From assembly GCF_005222755.1 (NCBI RefSeq), contig NZ_STGD01000014.1, positions 1 through 64,000 on the forward strand: 64,000 nt of DNA, written 5' to 3'. A program made the translations under genes and the position numbers. Below the pieces are notes generated by a model. It worked only from the letters and a program-made list of their open reading frames with translations. It was not told the DNA's origin and did not search any database. Of the stretch, positions 28,921 to 38,106 are shown piece by piece (positions within the stretch are counted from its first letter, which is position 1; the number at the start of each line of letters is the position of its first letter). The stretch comes from Roseomonas sp. HF4. Lineage in GTDB: Bacteria > Pseudomonadota > Alphaproteobacteria > Acetobacterales > Acetobacteraceae.

Positions 28921-28949
28921 GGGGAGGACGCCGGCGTCCTCCCCTTTTT
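28921..28949 (+). terminator. Intrinsic terminator of the ribosomal supercluster
   Basis: A perfect 12-bp self-complementary sequence with arms GGGGAGGACGCC and GGCGTCCTCCCC (28921-28944) is followed by TTTTT (28945-28949). This is a textbook Rho-independent terminator for rplQ. The gene on the other strand ends at 28963, so the gap is convergent, though the T-run serves only the plus strand. Confidence 0.88.
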
Positions 28950-28962
28950 CGTTTGCCGGCTA

Positions 28963-29478
28963 CTACCGCGGCCCCATCGCCTCGCCCAGCGCGGGCACGA
29001 AGGCGCTGAGCCCCGGGCGCAGCGCCTCGGGCCAGGCCTGGGGGTCCGGCGGGACGGACAGGCGCACGCTGCCGCGCTCGGTCAACAGCAGGTAGACGCG
29101 GTCGGCTTGCATGTCGAAGCCGAGGAAGGCGCCGCCTTCGCGGCACCCCTCGCTGCGGCAACCCCAGCCGAACAGGTAGCGATCCTCGGCGACCTCCACG
29201 GGCGGCCCCGGGTCGCGCAGCCGTGCCGCCAGCACGCCGCGATGGCCGCCCGCATTGAAGCGGAGCACGGTCGTCATCTCGGGCCGCTGCGCCAGCGCCA
29301 GCACCGGCTGACCGACGACGTCCATGATGTCCTGCTGCGCCAGGGCCGCCCCGGCGCCAAGCAGGGCCAGCGCCGCGGCTGCGAACCCCGCCGCGGCGCC
29401 ACGCGCGCGTGGCGCGGGACGGGATGAAGGGGCCGGCGCGGTGCGCCGCACCGGCCGTGGCGCAGGATGATGTTTCAC
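28963..29478 (-). CDS. Small exported protein with a CxxxxC motif (possibly Ivy-like)
   Basis: 171 residues from GTG 29478, overlapping the upstream membrane-protein stop by 4 bases (GTGA). The N-terminal 40 residues have basic residues, then a hydrophobic stretch (AAAGFAAAALALLGAGAALA) ending in AQQ, consistent with a signal peptide. The mature part has GWGCRSEGCREGGAFLGFD, i.e. a CxxxxC pair at a place resembling the CKPHDC loop of the lysozyme inhibitor Ivy. The rest is not recognised. The Ivy link is a resemblance only; the essential His/Asp of Ivy are not there. It may be a periplasmic protein of unknown role. Confidence 0.55.
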   Translation of the reverse strand: MKHHPAPRPVRRTAPAPSSRPAPRARGAAAGFAAAALALLGAGAALAQQDIMDVVGQPVLALAQRPEMTTVLRFNAGGHRGVLAARLRDPGPPVEVAEDRYLFGWGCRSEGCREGGAFLGFDMQADRVYLLLTERGSVRLSVPPDPQAWPEALRPGLSAFVPALGEAMGPR

Positions 29479-30110
29479 AGCCGCAGCATGTGCCCGATCG
29501 CCGCCGCTGCCGCCAGGGCGGCCAGCACGCGGCCCGGTGCCGCCCGCGGCGCGGGCAGGCGGGCCAGGATCGCGACCCCCCAGCCCACCAGCAGCAGCAC
29601 GAGAAGGCCGGCCACCCCGCCGGCGAGGACCGACGCGCCGACGAGCACGGCGTCGCGGTACGTGTCCTCCCACATCACCGGGACCAGCGCCTGCCCATAG
29701 CCGCCGATGCGCCTCGTCGCGACGCAGGCCCCCAGGGCGGGGCCCAGCAGGGCGGGCGAAGCACCTCGCCAGCCGAGAATGCCGAAGGCCAGGAGCCAGG
29801 CGGCCTCGGCAAGGATGGCAGGTCCGGACATGCTCTCGCCCGGCATCCAGCCGTCGGCACCGAGCGTGCCGAGGACGGCCCGCAGCGCCACCGCGCCGGC
29901 CGCGCCGAGCATGACCCACCCCGCCGCGGCGGGCAGCTGCCGCGGGTCGCCCGCGAGCACCATGAGCGCGATGCCGGCAAGCGCGGCCGGGGCGCCCTGG
30001 ACCTCGCGGCCCGCCACGGCGACCCCGAACACCGTGCCATCGATCCCGATTGCCAGAAGCGCCGCGACGGCCGCGCCGCCGAGAGCCTTCGCGGCCGTCC
30101 CTGCTGTCAT
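29475..30110 (-). CDS. Multi-pass membrane protein of unknown function
   Basis: 211 residues from ATG 30110. About six hydrophobic segments are seen: ALGGAAVAALLAIGIDGTVF, then ALAGIALMVLAG, WVMLGAAGAVALRAVL, ILAEAAWLLAFGILGW, LVGASVLAGGVAGLLVLLLV and LAALAAAAAIGHML. No motif points to a family. The stop overlaps the start of the exported protein gene, so the two are probably co-translated. Divergent from the cyclase gene 78 bp away. Confidence 0.6.
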   Translation of the reverse strand: MTAGTAAKALGGAAVAALLAIGIDGTVFGVAVAGREVQGAPAALAGIALMVLAGDPRQLPAAAGWVMLGAAGAVALRAVLGTLGADGWMPGESMSGPAILAEAAWLLAFGILGWRGASPALLGPALGACVATRRIGGYGQALVPVMWEDTYRDAVLVGASVLAGGVAGLLVLLLVGWGVAILARLPAPRAAPGRVLAALAAAAAIGHMLRL

Positions 30111-30188
30111 GGCCTGCGGTCTGCGGGCCCGTGCCGTGCGCGTCAAGCCGCATGGCGCCGCACTGCGGCCGCGGGCAGGATGCCCGGC

Positions 30189-31175
30189 ATGACGATGCCG
30201 CCCCGCTACGACGACCTGCCCCGCCCCGCCGGCGACCCGACCGGCCTGCCGCTCTCCTGGGGCGCCTGGGGCCCGGACGACCAGGTGGGCACGCTGAACC
30301 GGATCACCGCCGCCACGGTCGCCGCGGCGCGCGAGGAAATCCGCGACGGCCGCCGATTCAACCTCAACCTGCCGCTCGATGAGCCCTTCGGCGCCGCGCT
30401 GCCGGGCGCGCACCGGCGGCGGGACGCGCCGCACCCGGTGATGGTGGCCGAGGAACACCCCGGCCGCGTGACCCGCGACGACCGCCTGGACGGCTTCTGG
30501 CTGCAGGCGAGCACGCAATGGGACGGCCTCAGCCACTTCGCCGACCCGACGCATGGCTTCTACAACCACGCGCCGCTCGCCTCGATCGTGCACGGGGCAG
30601 ACAGCCGAAACGGCATCGACAAGGCGCTGGCGCACGGCATCGCGGGGCGCTGCGTCATGGCGGACCTGGCGCGGCACTTCGCTCGCACCGGCCGGGACTG
30701 GGGGCCGATGGGCGGGCGGCGCGCGACGGCCGAGGACCTCGCGGCCTGCCTCGCGGCCGATGGCGTCGCGCTCCGCCCGGGCGACATCCTGCTGGTGCGC
30801 ACCGGCTGGCTCGCCGCCTTCCGCGCCGCGCCCGACGTCGCCGCGCGCCACCTGCTGCTGCAGGGGGAAGGCGGCGCGCGGGACTATTCGGGCCTCGATG
30901 GGGCGGAGCCGATGTGGCGCTTCCTTTGGGATGCCGGCATCGCCGCCGTCGCCGCCGACAACCCGACGGTCGAGGCGTGGCCGATCTTTCCTTGGAAGCC
31001 GGCGCTGCACCTCGCGATCGCGCGGCTCGGCCTCTGCCTGGGCGAGTTCTTCGACCTCGAGGCGCTGGCCGAGGACAGCGCGCAGACCGGGCGCCGCACG
31101 GCCTTCTTCGCCGCCTCGCCGCTGCATCTGCGCGGCGGCATCGGCAGCCCCGGGAACGCGATGGCGATCCGGTAG
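30189..31175 (+). CDS. Cyclase-family (kynurenine formamidase-like) hydrolase
   Basis: 328 residues from ATG 30189, with AGGA 8 bases upstream; ATG 30180 is an alternative. Proteins of Pfam PF04199 hydrolyse amide or lactam bonds with metals; the substrate cannot be told from sequence. The metal-site region QWDGLSHFADPTHGFYNH, near residue 105, matches the long-form cyclase family. RPGDILLVRTGW and AAVAADNPTVEAWP are also typical. It stands alone between divergent and convergent neighbours. Confidence 0.82.
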   Translation: MTMPPRYDDLPRPAGDPTGLPLSWGAWGPDDQVGTLNRITAATVAAAREEIRDGRRFNLNLPLDEPFGAALPGAHRRRDAPHPVMVAEEHPGRVTRDDRLDGFWLQASTQWDGLSHFADPTHGFYNHAPLASIVHGADSRNGIDKALAHGIAGRCVMADLARHFARTGRDWGPMGGRRATAEDLAACLAADGVALRPGDILLVRTGWLAAFRAAPDVAARHLLLQGEGGARDYSGLDGAEPMWRFLWDAGIAAVAADNPTVEAWPIFPWKPALHLAIARLGLCLGEFFDLEALAEDSAQTGRRTAFFAASPLHLRGGIGSPGNAMAIR

Positions 31176-31224
31176 GTCGGGCGGCACCGGTTCGCCACCC
31201 CTTCGGCCACCGGCCCGCGCTGCC

Positions 31225-31491
31225 CTATGCCCGCCGGAAGCCCTGCTCGGCCGGGGGCTCGGCGGCCTCCTCCACAATCCCGTGGACCCGCGCCAGCAGC
31301 GGGCCCCGCCGACAGGCCGAAAGCAGCGCCTGCACCGCCTCCTCCTCCCCGGCGACCAGCGCCTCGACCGTGCCGTCGGGCCGGTTGCGCACCCAGCCCC
31401 GGACGCCGTGCCGCGCGGCTTCCCGCACCATCCAGTCGCGGTAGCCCACGCCCTGCACGCGGCCGACGATGACGACCCGCAGCACCGTCAT
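31225..31491 (-). CDS. acyP: Acylphosphatase
   Basis: 88 residues from ATG 31491, overlapping the end of the ATP12-type gene by 4 bases. Hydrolyses acyl phosphates such as carbamoyl phosphate. The phosphate-binding loop GRVQGVGYRDWM includes catalytic Arg18, and Asn36 in VRNRPDGTVEALVAG completes the pair. Length is standard. Confidence 0.93.
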   Translation of the reverse strand: MTVLRVVIVGRVQGVGYRDWMVREAARHGVRGWVRNRPDGTVEALVAGEEEAVQALLSACRRGPLLARVHGIVEEAAEPPAEQGFRRA

Positions 31492-32195
31492 GACCGCACC
31501 AGCGCGAGGAAGCGTTCGGCCAGCGCCAGGTCCGCCGCGATCCGCGCGCGCCGCGCGGTCGCCTCGGGGTCCTCCCCCCAGCGGGCCTCCTGGAAGGTCT
31601 CGTCGAGCGCCGCGAGCGCCTGCGCCGCCGTCGCGTCGATCCGCCCGGCCGACATCGCCAGCCCCAGCACCAGGCTGCCCAGCCCCGGCACCGCCACGCC
31701 GAGCGCCGCCAGTTCCTCGGGGGCATGTTGCGCCACCGCCGCCCGCAGTGCGGCGAGGCTCGCCGCCGGCTGCGCCACCGGCATCACCCCGGCGGTCACG
31801 GTGAGCGGCGCGCCGAGCGCGTCCGCCGCCCAGTCGAGCAGCGGCTGCCAGTCCCGGGCCTGCAGCGCCGCCAGCGCCGGGTCCTCGGCGCGGTAGCAGA
31901 GCAGGTCGGTCCCGCCATATTGTGCGAGGCCCTCGACCATCGCCGAAGGATCCGGCGCCACGCGGTCCTGCGCCGTGCCGAGCAGGCGCGTCAGCGGCAC
32001 CGCCTCCATCGTCATCTCGCCGCCCCGGGCGCCGCCGGCCGCCTGCCATTCGGCGGCGATGGCCGCGGCCAGCGGGGCGGAGCGGGTGGTGAGCGGCTGC
32101 CCGCCCGGCAGGCGGAGCGGGCGGCCGTCGAGCAGCACGGCATGGCCGCCTTCGGGTCGCGGCACCGCGACGGCATGGTCCCAGAAGCGCTTCAT
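31488..32195 (-). CDS. ATP12-family chaperone for F1-ATPase assembly
   Basis: 235 residues. ATP12 proteins bind the F1 alpha subunit during assembly and are found in mitochondria and alphaproteobacteria. MKRFWDHAVAVP at the start, LDGRPLRLPGGQPLTTRSAP, EMTMEAVPLTRLLGTAQDRV, and LLCYRAEDPALAALQ are family hallmarks. In many relatives it lies near rluC and a HAD hydrolase; no HAD gene is seen here. Confidence 0.9.
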   Translation of the reverse strand: MKRFWDHAVAVPRPEGGHAVLLDGRPLRLPGGQPLTTRSAPLAAAIAAEWQAAGGARGGEMTMEAVPLTRLLGTAQDRVAPDPSAMVEGLAQYGGTDLLCYRAEDPALAALQARDWQPLLDWAADALGAPLTVTAGVMPVAQPAASLAALRAAVAQHAPEELAALGVAVPGLGSLVLGLAMSAGRIDATAAQALAALDETFQEARWGEDPEATARRARIAADLALAERFLALVRS

Positions 32196-32253
32196 GGCGG
32201 CTCTCTAGATCAGATCGGGCTCCGGCGGAATCGAGCCGGCGGCGGGCGCCGCC

Positions 32254-34767
32254 CTACCGCCGACCACCGCCGCCCAGCAGGCCGCCGAGCCCGCGCAGCA
32301 CGTCCTGCGCCGTGCCCTGCAATTCGCGCGGCACGCCGGGCACGATGCGCGGCGCCGCGGGCACCGGCCCGTCGGCGCCGAAGCGCGCGATGCGGAGCTG
32401 CGTCGCGCAGTCCCCGGCCGGCGTCGTGCCGCCCGCCCGCCCGCGCAGCCATTCCACCGTCGGGTCGCGCCACAGCCGGTTCGCGACCTTGTCGCCGATC
32501 ACCTGCGTCAGCGCGCGCCCGGGCTCGACGCCGACCCGCGGCGTCGAGATCGTGCCACCGACGCCGACCGGCGCGCGCACCCGCACGCCGAACAGCGTCA
32601 CGTCGGGCAACAGCCGCGCCGCCAGCCCCTCGGTCGCGAGGTTCACCGCCGCCACGCCTTCGATCCGCCCGGCCGAGGTCTCGACCAGCAGCGCGGATGT
32701 CCGCGCCATGCCGTCCTCGGCCGACAGGCGAACCGCAAGGCAGCGGAGATCGAGCCCGTCCTGAGGCGCGCCAGGCAGCAGCAGCCCGAGCAGATCCGGA
32801 CCGAGGCGCAACATGCCCGCCTGCGCGAGGCGGCCATCGGCCAGCGCGAGCCCGGCTTCGCCGGTCAGGGTGGCGGCCACGGCGCGCGTCGTCGCGCCCT
32901 GCCCGCGGACCTCGATGCGGACCTGCGCCCGGCCCTCGATCCCGGCGGCCTCCTGCCGGGCCCGGCGCAGCGCGGCGAGGTCGAGGCCGGCGCCCTCGCT
33001 CCGCAGCGCCAGCGCGAGACCGGGCGGCGTAGCGGCGGCATCGAGCGTCGCCTCCCCGCGAACCGGCCCGCCGGGGGTGACGGCGGCGAAGTCGGTCAGG
33101 CGCGCACTGCCGTCCGCGACCGCCAGCCGCCCCCGCATGCCCCGCCAGTCGGTGCCGCCCACGATCAGGTGGTCGGCGGCGAGGTCGAGGCGGCCGCGGA
33201 AGACCCGGGCCATCGCGAGCGGCAGCGGGATATCCGGGATGATACGCGCCTCCTGCGGCGACGATGCTGCAGGGGGTGCGGCCCGGGGCGCGGGTGTAGG
33301 GGCGGCCGGGCGGGGCTGCGCGGCCTCGCGGCGGGCCAGGGCCTCGCCCAGCGCATCGAGGTCGATCCGTTCCACCGCGACGCGCCCGTCGAGGCCGACA
33401 GGGCTCCCGGGGCGGACCGTGACATCGCCCCCGGCCAACAGGACCGTCGAGGCGATGCTGAAGGGCGCGACGCGCCACGTGCCGTCCAGGCGTCCCGGCG
33501 CGGCCAGGCGCGCGGTCGCGGTCACGTCGCGGAGCGGCGGCGCATCCGGCAGCACGGCCGCCAGCGCGCCAAGGTCCGGCGCGGCGAGGCTGACCTCGAA
33601 GGCCGCATCCTCCAGGCTGCGGGGCCGCGCGATGCGGCCCGTAACATTGGCCGTGGCCCCGCCGGCGGTGATGTCGGCGGCGATGGCCAGCGCCGGCTCC
33701 GCCGCGCCCGGCAGCAGGGCGGCCGGCGCGTCGAGCCGCAGCGCGAGACGGAAGGGGAGGCCGCGATGGCTCCCCTCCACCGTGGCCTCGGCGGGCGCCG
33801 CAAGGTGCGGCAGGCTGGCCTCGAGCCGCGTCAGCAGCAGCCCGGGTGCCAGCGCGCCGAGGTCCGCGGCGCCGAGGCGCACCCGAATCTCCCGCGGCGC
33901 AAGGTCGGCGCCGAGGACGAGGCTCGCCTCGACCGGCGGCAGCACGGGCGGCATCGGCGCGCCGGGCGCCAGCGCCGCAAGCAGCGGCAGCAGCGCGGCG
34001 GGCTCGGGCAGCGTGGCGGCCAGCGCGAAGGGCGCGCCGAGCGCGCCTTCGGCCGTGACGCTGTTGGCGCCGGCAGACAGCCGGGCGCGCAACGGCCAGG
34101 GGAGGTCGGGCGGTGGCGGCAGGGCGCCTGACGTCGCTTCGATCGCAAGCGGCACGCCGTGCAGGGCCACGCGTGCGTCGAGGCCGACCGGCCCGCCCGT
34201 GCCGACCCCCGTGGCGGTCAGGCGCAGGATCGCCACGGTGCCGAGCCGCGCATCGGGCAGGGCGATGCGGCTGTCGGTCAGCACGACCTCGCCGACCGAG
34301 ACCGCGCGCCGTGTGGCCGGGGCCGTCGCCTCGGCGGCGGGCGCGGGTGCCGCGGTGGCGGTGGTGCCGCGAGGCGGCGCGAAGGTCCAGTTCGCGCGCC
34401 CGTCCGCGAGCCGTTCGAGCAGGATGTCCGCGCCGTCGAGGGCGATGCGGCCGAAGGCGACCTCGCCGCGCAGCAGCGGCAGCAGCGCGACGCTGGCCTC
34501 GATGCGGCGGATGCGCGCCATCTCGGGGCGCGAGCCCCCCTCGATGTTCGCGAGCGTCGCGCCGTCGACCGCGAGGCGCGGCACGAGGCCCGGGCTGAGC
34601 GAGACGGCGCCGAGCGTCGCGCGGCGCCCGGTCGCGCCCTCGATGGCGGCGAGGAGGCGCGGCGTGAGCGCCCCGGCGTCGAGCGCGAGCACTAGCGCGA
34701 CCATGCCGGCCGCGGCCAGCAGCAGCGCCCCGCCCAGCAGCGCCCCGGCCCATTTCAGCGCGCGCAT
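32254..34767 (-). CDS. AsmA-family envelope protein
   Basis: 837 residues. An N-terminal membrane anchor (WAGALLGGALLLAAAGMVAL) leads into a long periplasmic region rich in beta-strand-type sequence. AsmA-like proteins belong to the larger family proposed to carry lipids between membranes. Typical are an early RRATLGAVSLSPGLVPRLAV and the C-terminal AsmA_2-like region with LRCLAVRLSAEDGMARTSAL. A Pro/Ala-rich low-complexity linker is near residues 475-505. It lies 10 bp after the rluC-like gene. Confidence 0.85.
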   Translation of the reverse strand: MRALKWAGALLGGALLLAAAGMVALVLALDAGALTPRLLAAIEGATGRRATLGAVSLSPGLVPRLAVDGATLANIEGGSRPEMARIRRIEASVALLPLLRGEVAFGRIALDGADILLERLADGRANWTFAPPRGTTATAAPAPAAEATAPATRRAVSVGEVVLTDSRIALPDARLGTVAILRLTATGVGTGGPVGLDARVALHGVPLAIEATSGALPPPPDLPWPLRARLSAGANSVTAEGALGAPFALAATLPEPAALLPLLAALAPGAPMPPVLPPVEASLVLGADLAPREIRVRLGAADLGALAPGLLLTRLEASLPHLAAPAEATVEGSHRGLPFRLALRLDAPAALLPGAAEPALAIAADITAGGATANVTGRIARPRSLEDAAFEVSLAAPDLGALAAVLPDAPPLRDVTATARLAAPGRLDGTWRVAPFSIASTVLLAGGDVTVRPGSPVGLDGRVAVERIDLDALGEALARREAAQPRPAAPTPAPRAAPPAASSPQEARIIPDIPLPLAMARVFRGRLDLAADHLIVGGTDWRGMRGRLAVADGSARLTDFAAVTPGGPVRGEATLDAAATPPGLALALRSEGAGLDLAALRRARQEAAGIEGRAQVRIEVRGQGATTRAVAATLTGEAGLALADGRLAQAGMLRLGPDLLGLLLPGAPQDGLDLRCLAVRLSAEDGMARTSALLVETSAGRIEGVAAVNLATEGLAARLLPDVTLFGVRVRAPVGVGGTISTPRVGVEPGRALTQVIGDKVANRLWRDPTVEWLRGRAGGTTPAGDCATQLRIARFGADGPVPAAPRIVPGVPRELQGTAQDVLRGLGGLLGGGGRR

Positions 34768-34777
34768 CGCGGCCGCC

Positions 34778-35752
34778 CTATCGCACCCGCCGGCAGGGGG
34801 GCGTTCGCGGCCGGTCGAAGCCCAGGAAGACGAAGGTGTCCTTCATGTGCGGCGGCAGGGGGGCGGCGACTTCGAGCATGCCGCCCTCGGGGTGCGGCAA
34901 CCGGAGGGCGCGCGCGTGCAGGTGCAGGGTCCGGTCGCCGAAGCCATCGGGATGGGCGGCGGCGCCGCCATACTTGCCGTCGCCGAGGATCGGGCAGGCC
35001 AGTGCGGAGGCGCAATGCACGCGCAGCTGGTGCGTGCGCCCGGTCAGCGGCGTCAGCTCGAGCCAGGCGGCGCGCTTCTGTGCGGTGTCGACGGTGCGGT
35101 ACAGCGTGACGGCATGCGCCGCATCCCGCGCATCCGAGGGCACGACGCGTTCGCCGTGGCCGCCGGCGTGCTTGGCGAGCGGCATGCTGATCCGCCCCTC
35201 CAGCGGATGCGGCCGGCCCACCACGATGGCCCAATAGGTCTTCTGCGTGTCGCGCCCGCGGAAGGCGCGCGCGAGCGCCGAGGCCGCCGCCGGCGTGCGC
35301 GCCAGCAGCAGGACGCCGGTCGTGTCGCGGTCCAGCCGGTGCACGAGGCGCGGGCGGTCCTCCGACCCGAAGCGCAGCGCGTCCAGCATGCCGTCCAAAT
35401 GCTTCGCGATGCCCGGCCCGCCCTGAACCGCCATGCCCTGCGGCTTGTCGATCGCGATGACGCTGTCGTCGCGGTAGAGGACCAGGCGTTCGAGGGAAGC
35501 AGCCTCGCGAGGGTCGACCGGCTTCGGCGCGGCAAGCGGCGCCGGCGCGTCGGGCATCGGCGGGATGCGCAGGACCTGGCCGGGGGCGAGGCGCGTATTC
35601 GCCTCGGCCCGCCGTCCGTCGACGCGGACCTGGCCGGTGCGCAGCATCTTCTGCAGCGCGCCCTGCGTCAGGGCGGGGAAGTGGCGGTGGAACCAGCGGT
35701 CGAGGCGGATCTCGCCGTCGGCGGGGCGGACGGTGCGGGTGGTGACGGGCAT
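34778..35752 (-). CDS. 23S rRNA pseudouridine synthase, RluC/RluD type
   Basis: 324 residues from ATG 35752. An N-terminal S4-like RNA-binding domain (RLDRWFHRHFPALTQGALQK) precedes the RluA-type catalytic domain. The catalytic Asp lies in PRLVHRLDRDTTGVLLLART. Further conserved motifs are GRTHQLRVHCA and PILGDGKYG. RluC modifies U955, U2504 and U2580 in E. coli; the exact target here cannot be read from sequence. It is first of a minus-strand group with asmA-like and ATP12 genes. Confidence 0.92.
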   Translation of the reverse strand: MPVTTRTVRPADGEIRLDRWFHRHFPALTQGALQKMLRTGQVRVDGRRAEANTRLAPGQVLRIPPMPDAPAPLAAPKPVDPREAASLERLVLYRDDSVIAIDKPQGMAVQGGPGIAKHLDGMLDALRFGSEDRPRLVHRLDRDTTGVLLLARTPAAASALARAFRGRDTQKTYWAIVVGRPHPLEGRISMPLAKHAGGHGERVVPSDARDAAHAVTLYRTVDTAQKRAAWLELTPLTGRTHQLRVHCASALACPILGDGKYGGAAAHPDGFGDRTLHLHARALRLPHPEGGMLEVAAPLPPHMKDTFVFLGFDRPRTPPCRRVR

Positions 35753-35869
35753 GGCGCATCCTACCGCGCCCGGCGGGGGGTGCGCCACGCGGCAGCTGCG
35801 CCGCGGCGCCCGTTGCGCGGCGGCCCGCTTGTCGCGTAACAGGCGCAGGACACGGGAGGACACCGAACC

Positions 35870-36949
35870 ATGACACAAATCCGTCGCCGCTCGCTGCTGG
35901 CCGGCGCCAGCGGCATGCTTGCCGTGCCCGCGCTGGCGCAGGGCGTGGACTTCGCAGGCAAGACGATCGAGTGGGTGATCCCCTTCGCCGAGGGCGGCGG
36001 CAGCGACGTCTGGGCCCGCTTCATGGCGCCCTACCTCGCGAAGAACCTGCCGGGGCGGCCGACCGTGATCATCCGCAACGCCCCGGGCGGCGGGTCCATC
36101 ACGGGCACGAACGACTTCTACCAGCGTGCACGCAACGACGGCTCGACCTTCATCGGGACCTCTGGCTCGACGCAGTTCCCCTTCCTGCTGGGCGACAGGC
36201 GCGTCCGCTACGACTACGCGAACATGCCGCCCGTGCTCGTCTCGCCGACCGGCGGCGTGGTGTACCTGCCGACGCGCTTCGGGGTCGCGAATGCGTCCGA
36301 GCTCGGCAAGCTGCGCGACCAGGAACTGGTCTATGGCAGCCAGGGCGCGACCTCGCTCGACCTCGTGCCGATGCTGGCCTTCCACCTGCTCGGCCTCAAG
36401 GTGCGGCACGTGTTCGGCATGCGCGGGCGCGGCGAGGGGCGGCTCGCGCTCGAACGCGGCGAGGCGACGATCGATTACCAGACCTCCTCCGCCTTCCTGA
36501 CGCAGGTGCGCCCGCTGATCGAGGCGCGGACCGTCGTGCCGCTGTTCTCCTGGGGCGTGCTGGACGAGGCGGGGAACGTCGCACGGGATCCGACCTTCCC
36601 CGAGCTGCCGCATTTCGTCGAAGCCTACGAGATGATGCACGGGCGCCGCCCGTCCGGCGTCGAGTTCAACGCCTACCTGGCCTTCTTCGGCTCGGGCTTC
36701 GCCGCGCAGAAGCCGGCCATGCTGCCGCGCGGGACCTCGCCCGCCATCGTCGCCGCCTATCGCCAGGCCTTCGTGCAGGCGGTGGCGGACCCCGAGCTGC
36801 AGGCGCGGAAGGGAGAAGTGCTCGGCGAGTACCGCCAGGCCGTGGGTGGCAACATCCAGCGCCTGTACGAGGTCGCGACAACGATCGACGCCGATGCGCG
36901 GAGCTGGGTGCGCGAGTACCTGACCACCAACCACAACGTCCGCTTCTGA
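35870..36949 (+). CDS. TctC/Bug-family periplasmic substrate-binding protein, copy 1
   Basis: 359 residues. Receptor of a tripartite tricarboxylate transporter. A twin-arginine-like signal (RRRSLLAGASGMLAVPALAQ) is followed by the Bug pattern: IEWVIPFAEGGGSDVWAR, then NAPGGGSITGTNDF. It is longer than the usual 320 residues. Close in sequence to the next gene, with shared RVRYD, SPTGGVVY and FGMRGRG segments, indicating a tandem duplication. A weak promoter-like pair (TTGCGC 35813, TAACAG 35837) lies upstream, and GGGAGGA precedes the ATG. Confidence 0.9.
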   Translation: MTQIRRRSLLAGASGMLAVPALAQGVDFAGKTIEWVIPFAEGGGSDVWARFMAPYLAKNLPGRPTVIIRNAPGGGSITGTNDFYQRARNDGSTFIGTSGSTQFPFLLGDRRVRYDYANMPPVLVSPTGGVVYLPTRFGVANASELGKLRDQELVYGSQGATSLDLVPMLAFHLLGLKVRHVFGMRGRGEGRLALERGEATIDYQTSSAFLTQVRPLIEARTVVPLFSWGVLDEAGNVARDPTFPELPHFVEAYEMMHGRRPSGVEFNAYLAFFGSGFAAQKPAMLPRGTSPAIVAAYRQAFVQAVADPELQARKGEVLGEYRQAVGGNIQRLYEVATTIDADARSWVREYLTTNHNVRF

Positions 36950-36986
36950 GCGCGCCCCACGCTTTCTTTCCGGGAGGACAACGGCA

Positions 36987-38069
36987 ATGACAATCATCGG
37001 ACGGCGCGGCCTGCTCGGCGCGGCCGCACTCGGCGCGGCGCTGCCTGCCCGCGCGCAGGCGCCCGTGGACTTCGCGGGCCGCACCATCGAATTCGTCATC
37101 CCCTTCGCCGAGGCGGGCGGGTCCGACGTATGGGCGCGCTTCCTGGCCCCCTTCCTGTCGCGCCACCTGCCGGGCCGGCCGACGGTCATCATCCGCAACG
37201 TCCCGGGCGGCGGCTCGATCACGGGCGCCAATGACTGGGCGGCGCGCGCGCGGCCGGACGGTTCCTCGATCTTCGGCTCCTCGGCCTCCACGCAGCTGCC
37301 CTTCCTGCTGGGCGACCGGCGCGTGCGCTACGACTTCGCGAAGTGGACGCCGCTGATCGTCTCGCCGACCGGCGGCGTGGTCTACGTTTCCTCCCGCACC
37401 GGCATCTCGCGTACCGACCAGGTCGCGCAGCTGCGCGGCAAGGAACTGGTCTTCCCGAGCCAGGGCGCCACGGGGCTCGACATCGTGCCGATCCTCGCGC
37501 TGCACATGCTCGGTCTGAACGTCCGCTACGTCTTCGGCATGCGCGGGCGCGGCGATGCGCGGCTGGCGCTCGAGCGCGGCGATGCGTCCATCGACCACCA
37601 GACGACGCCGGCCTGGCTGACCCAGGTGGTGCCGATGGTCCAGTCCGGCGCGGCGGTGCCGCTGTTCTCCTATGGCGTGCAGGACGACGACGGGAAGATC
37701 GTCCGCGACCCGTCCTTCCCCGAGATCCCGACCTTCGAGGAGGTCTACAAGGCCATGCACGGGCGCGACCCGGCGGGCCAGGAATACGAGGCCTACCTTG
37801 CCTGCTCCGTCGCCGCCTTCGCGGGCCAGAAGCCGGCGGTGCTGCCGAAGGAGACGCCGGCGCCGATCATCGCCGCCTTCCGCAAGGCTTTCCAGGACGC
37901 GGTTGCCGACCCGGAACTGATCGCGCGGCGCGGCGACATCCTCGGCGACTACCGTCAGGCGGTGGGTCCGGCGGCAGACCGGCTCTATGCGACCGCCACC
38001 ACCATCGCGCCCGAGGCGCGGGAGTGGGTGCGGACCTTTCTGACGCAGAACCACAACGCCCGCTTCTGA
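36987..38069 (+). CDS. TctC/Bug-family periplasmic substrate-binding protein, copy 2
   Basis: 360 residues. Tat-like signal GRRGLLGAAALGAALPARAQ. The ligand-site motifs are IEFVIPFAEAGGSDVWARFL and NVPGGGSITGANDW. It is roughly two-thirds identical in the segments compared by eye with the preceding gene, and lies 37 bp after it. Two receptors with one membrane component suggests two related ligands, or redundancy. The ligand cannot be predicted; the downstream PrpF-type gene points to an unsaturated tricarboxylate. Confidence 0.9.
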   Translation: MTIIGRRGLLGAAALGAALPARAQAPVDFAGRTIEFVIPFAEAGGSDVWARFLAPFLSRHLPGRPTVIIRNVPGGGSITGANDWAARARPDGSSIFGSSASTQLPFLLGDRRVRYDFAKWTPLIVSPTGGVVYVSSRTGISRTDQVAQLRGKELVFPSQGATGLDIVPILALHMLGLNVRYVFGMRGRGDARLALERGDASIDHQTTPAWLTQVVPMVQSGAAVPLFSYGVQDDDGKIVRDPSFPEIPTFEEVYKAMHGRDPAGQEYEAYLACSVAAFAGQKPAVLPKETPAPIIAAFRKAFQDAVADPELIARRGDILGDYRQAVGPAADRLYATATTIAPEAREWVRTFLTQNHNARF

Positions 38070-38106
38070 CTCTGTCCGCCGCCCGCCGGGGAAAAGGCCT
38101 TTCGCC

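Noticed and set aside
29409..30188. Upstream extension of the cyclase-family gene to 29409
   Set aside because: It would cover the divergent membrane-protein gene; family similarity starts at about 30195 (PPRYDDLP).
32813..35839. Plus-strand frame of about 1008 codons opposite asmA-like and rluC-like genes
   Set aside because: Arg/Ser/Ala-rich shadow; both minus-strand genes have clear family motifs.
35813..35842. Promoter for the transport cassette (TTGCGC, 18 bp, TAACAG)
   Set aside because: The matches to both hexamers are too weak and spacing is at the limit; mentioned only in the receptor entry.
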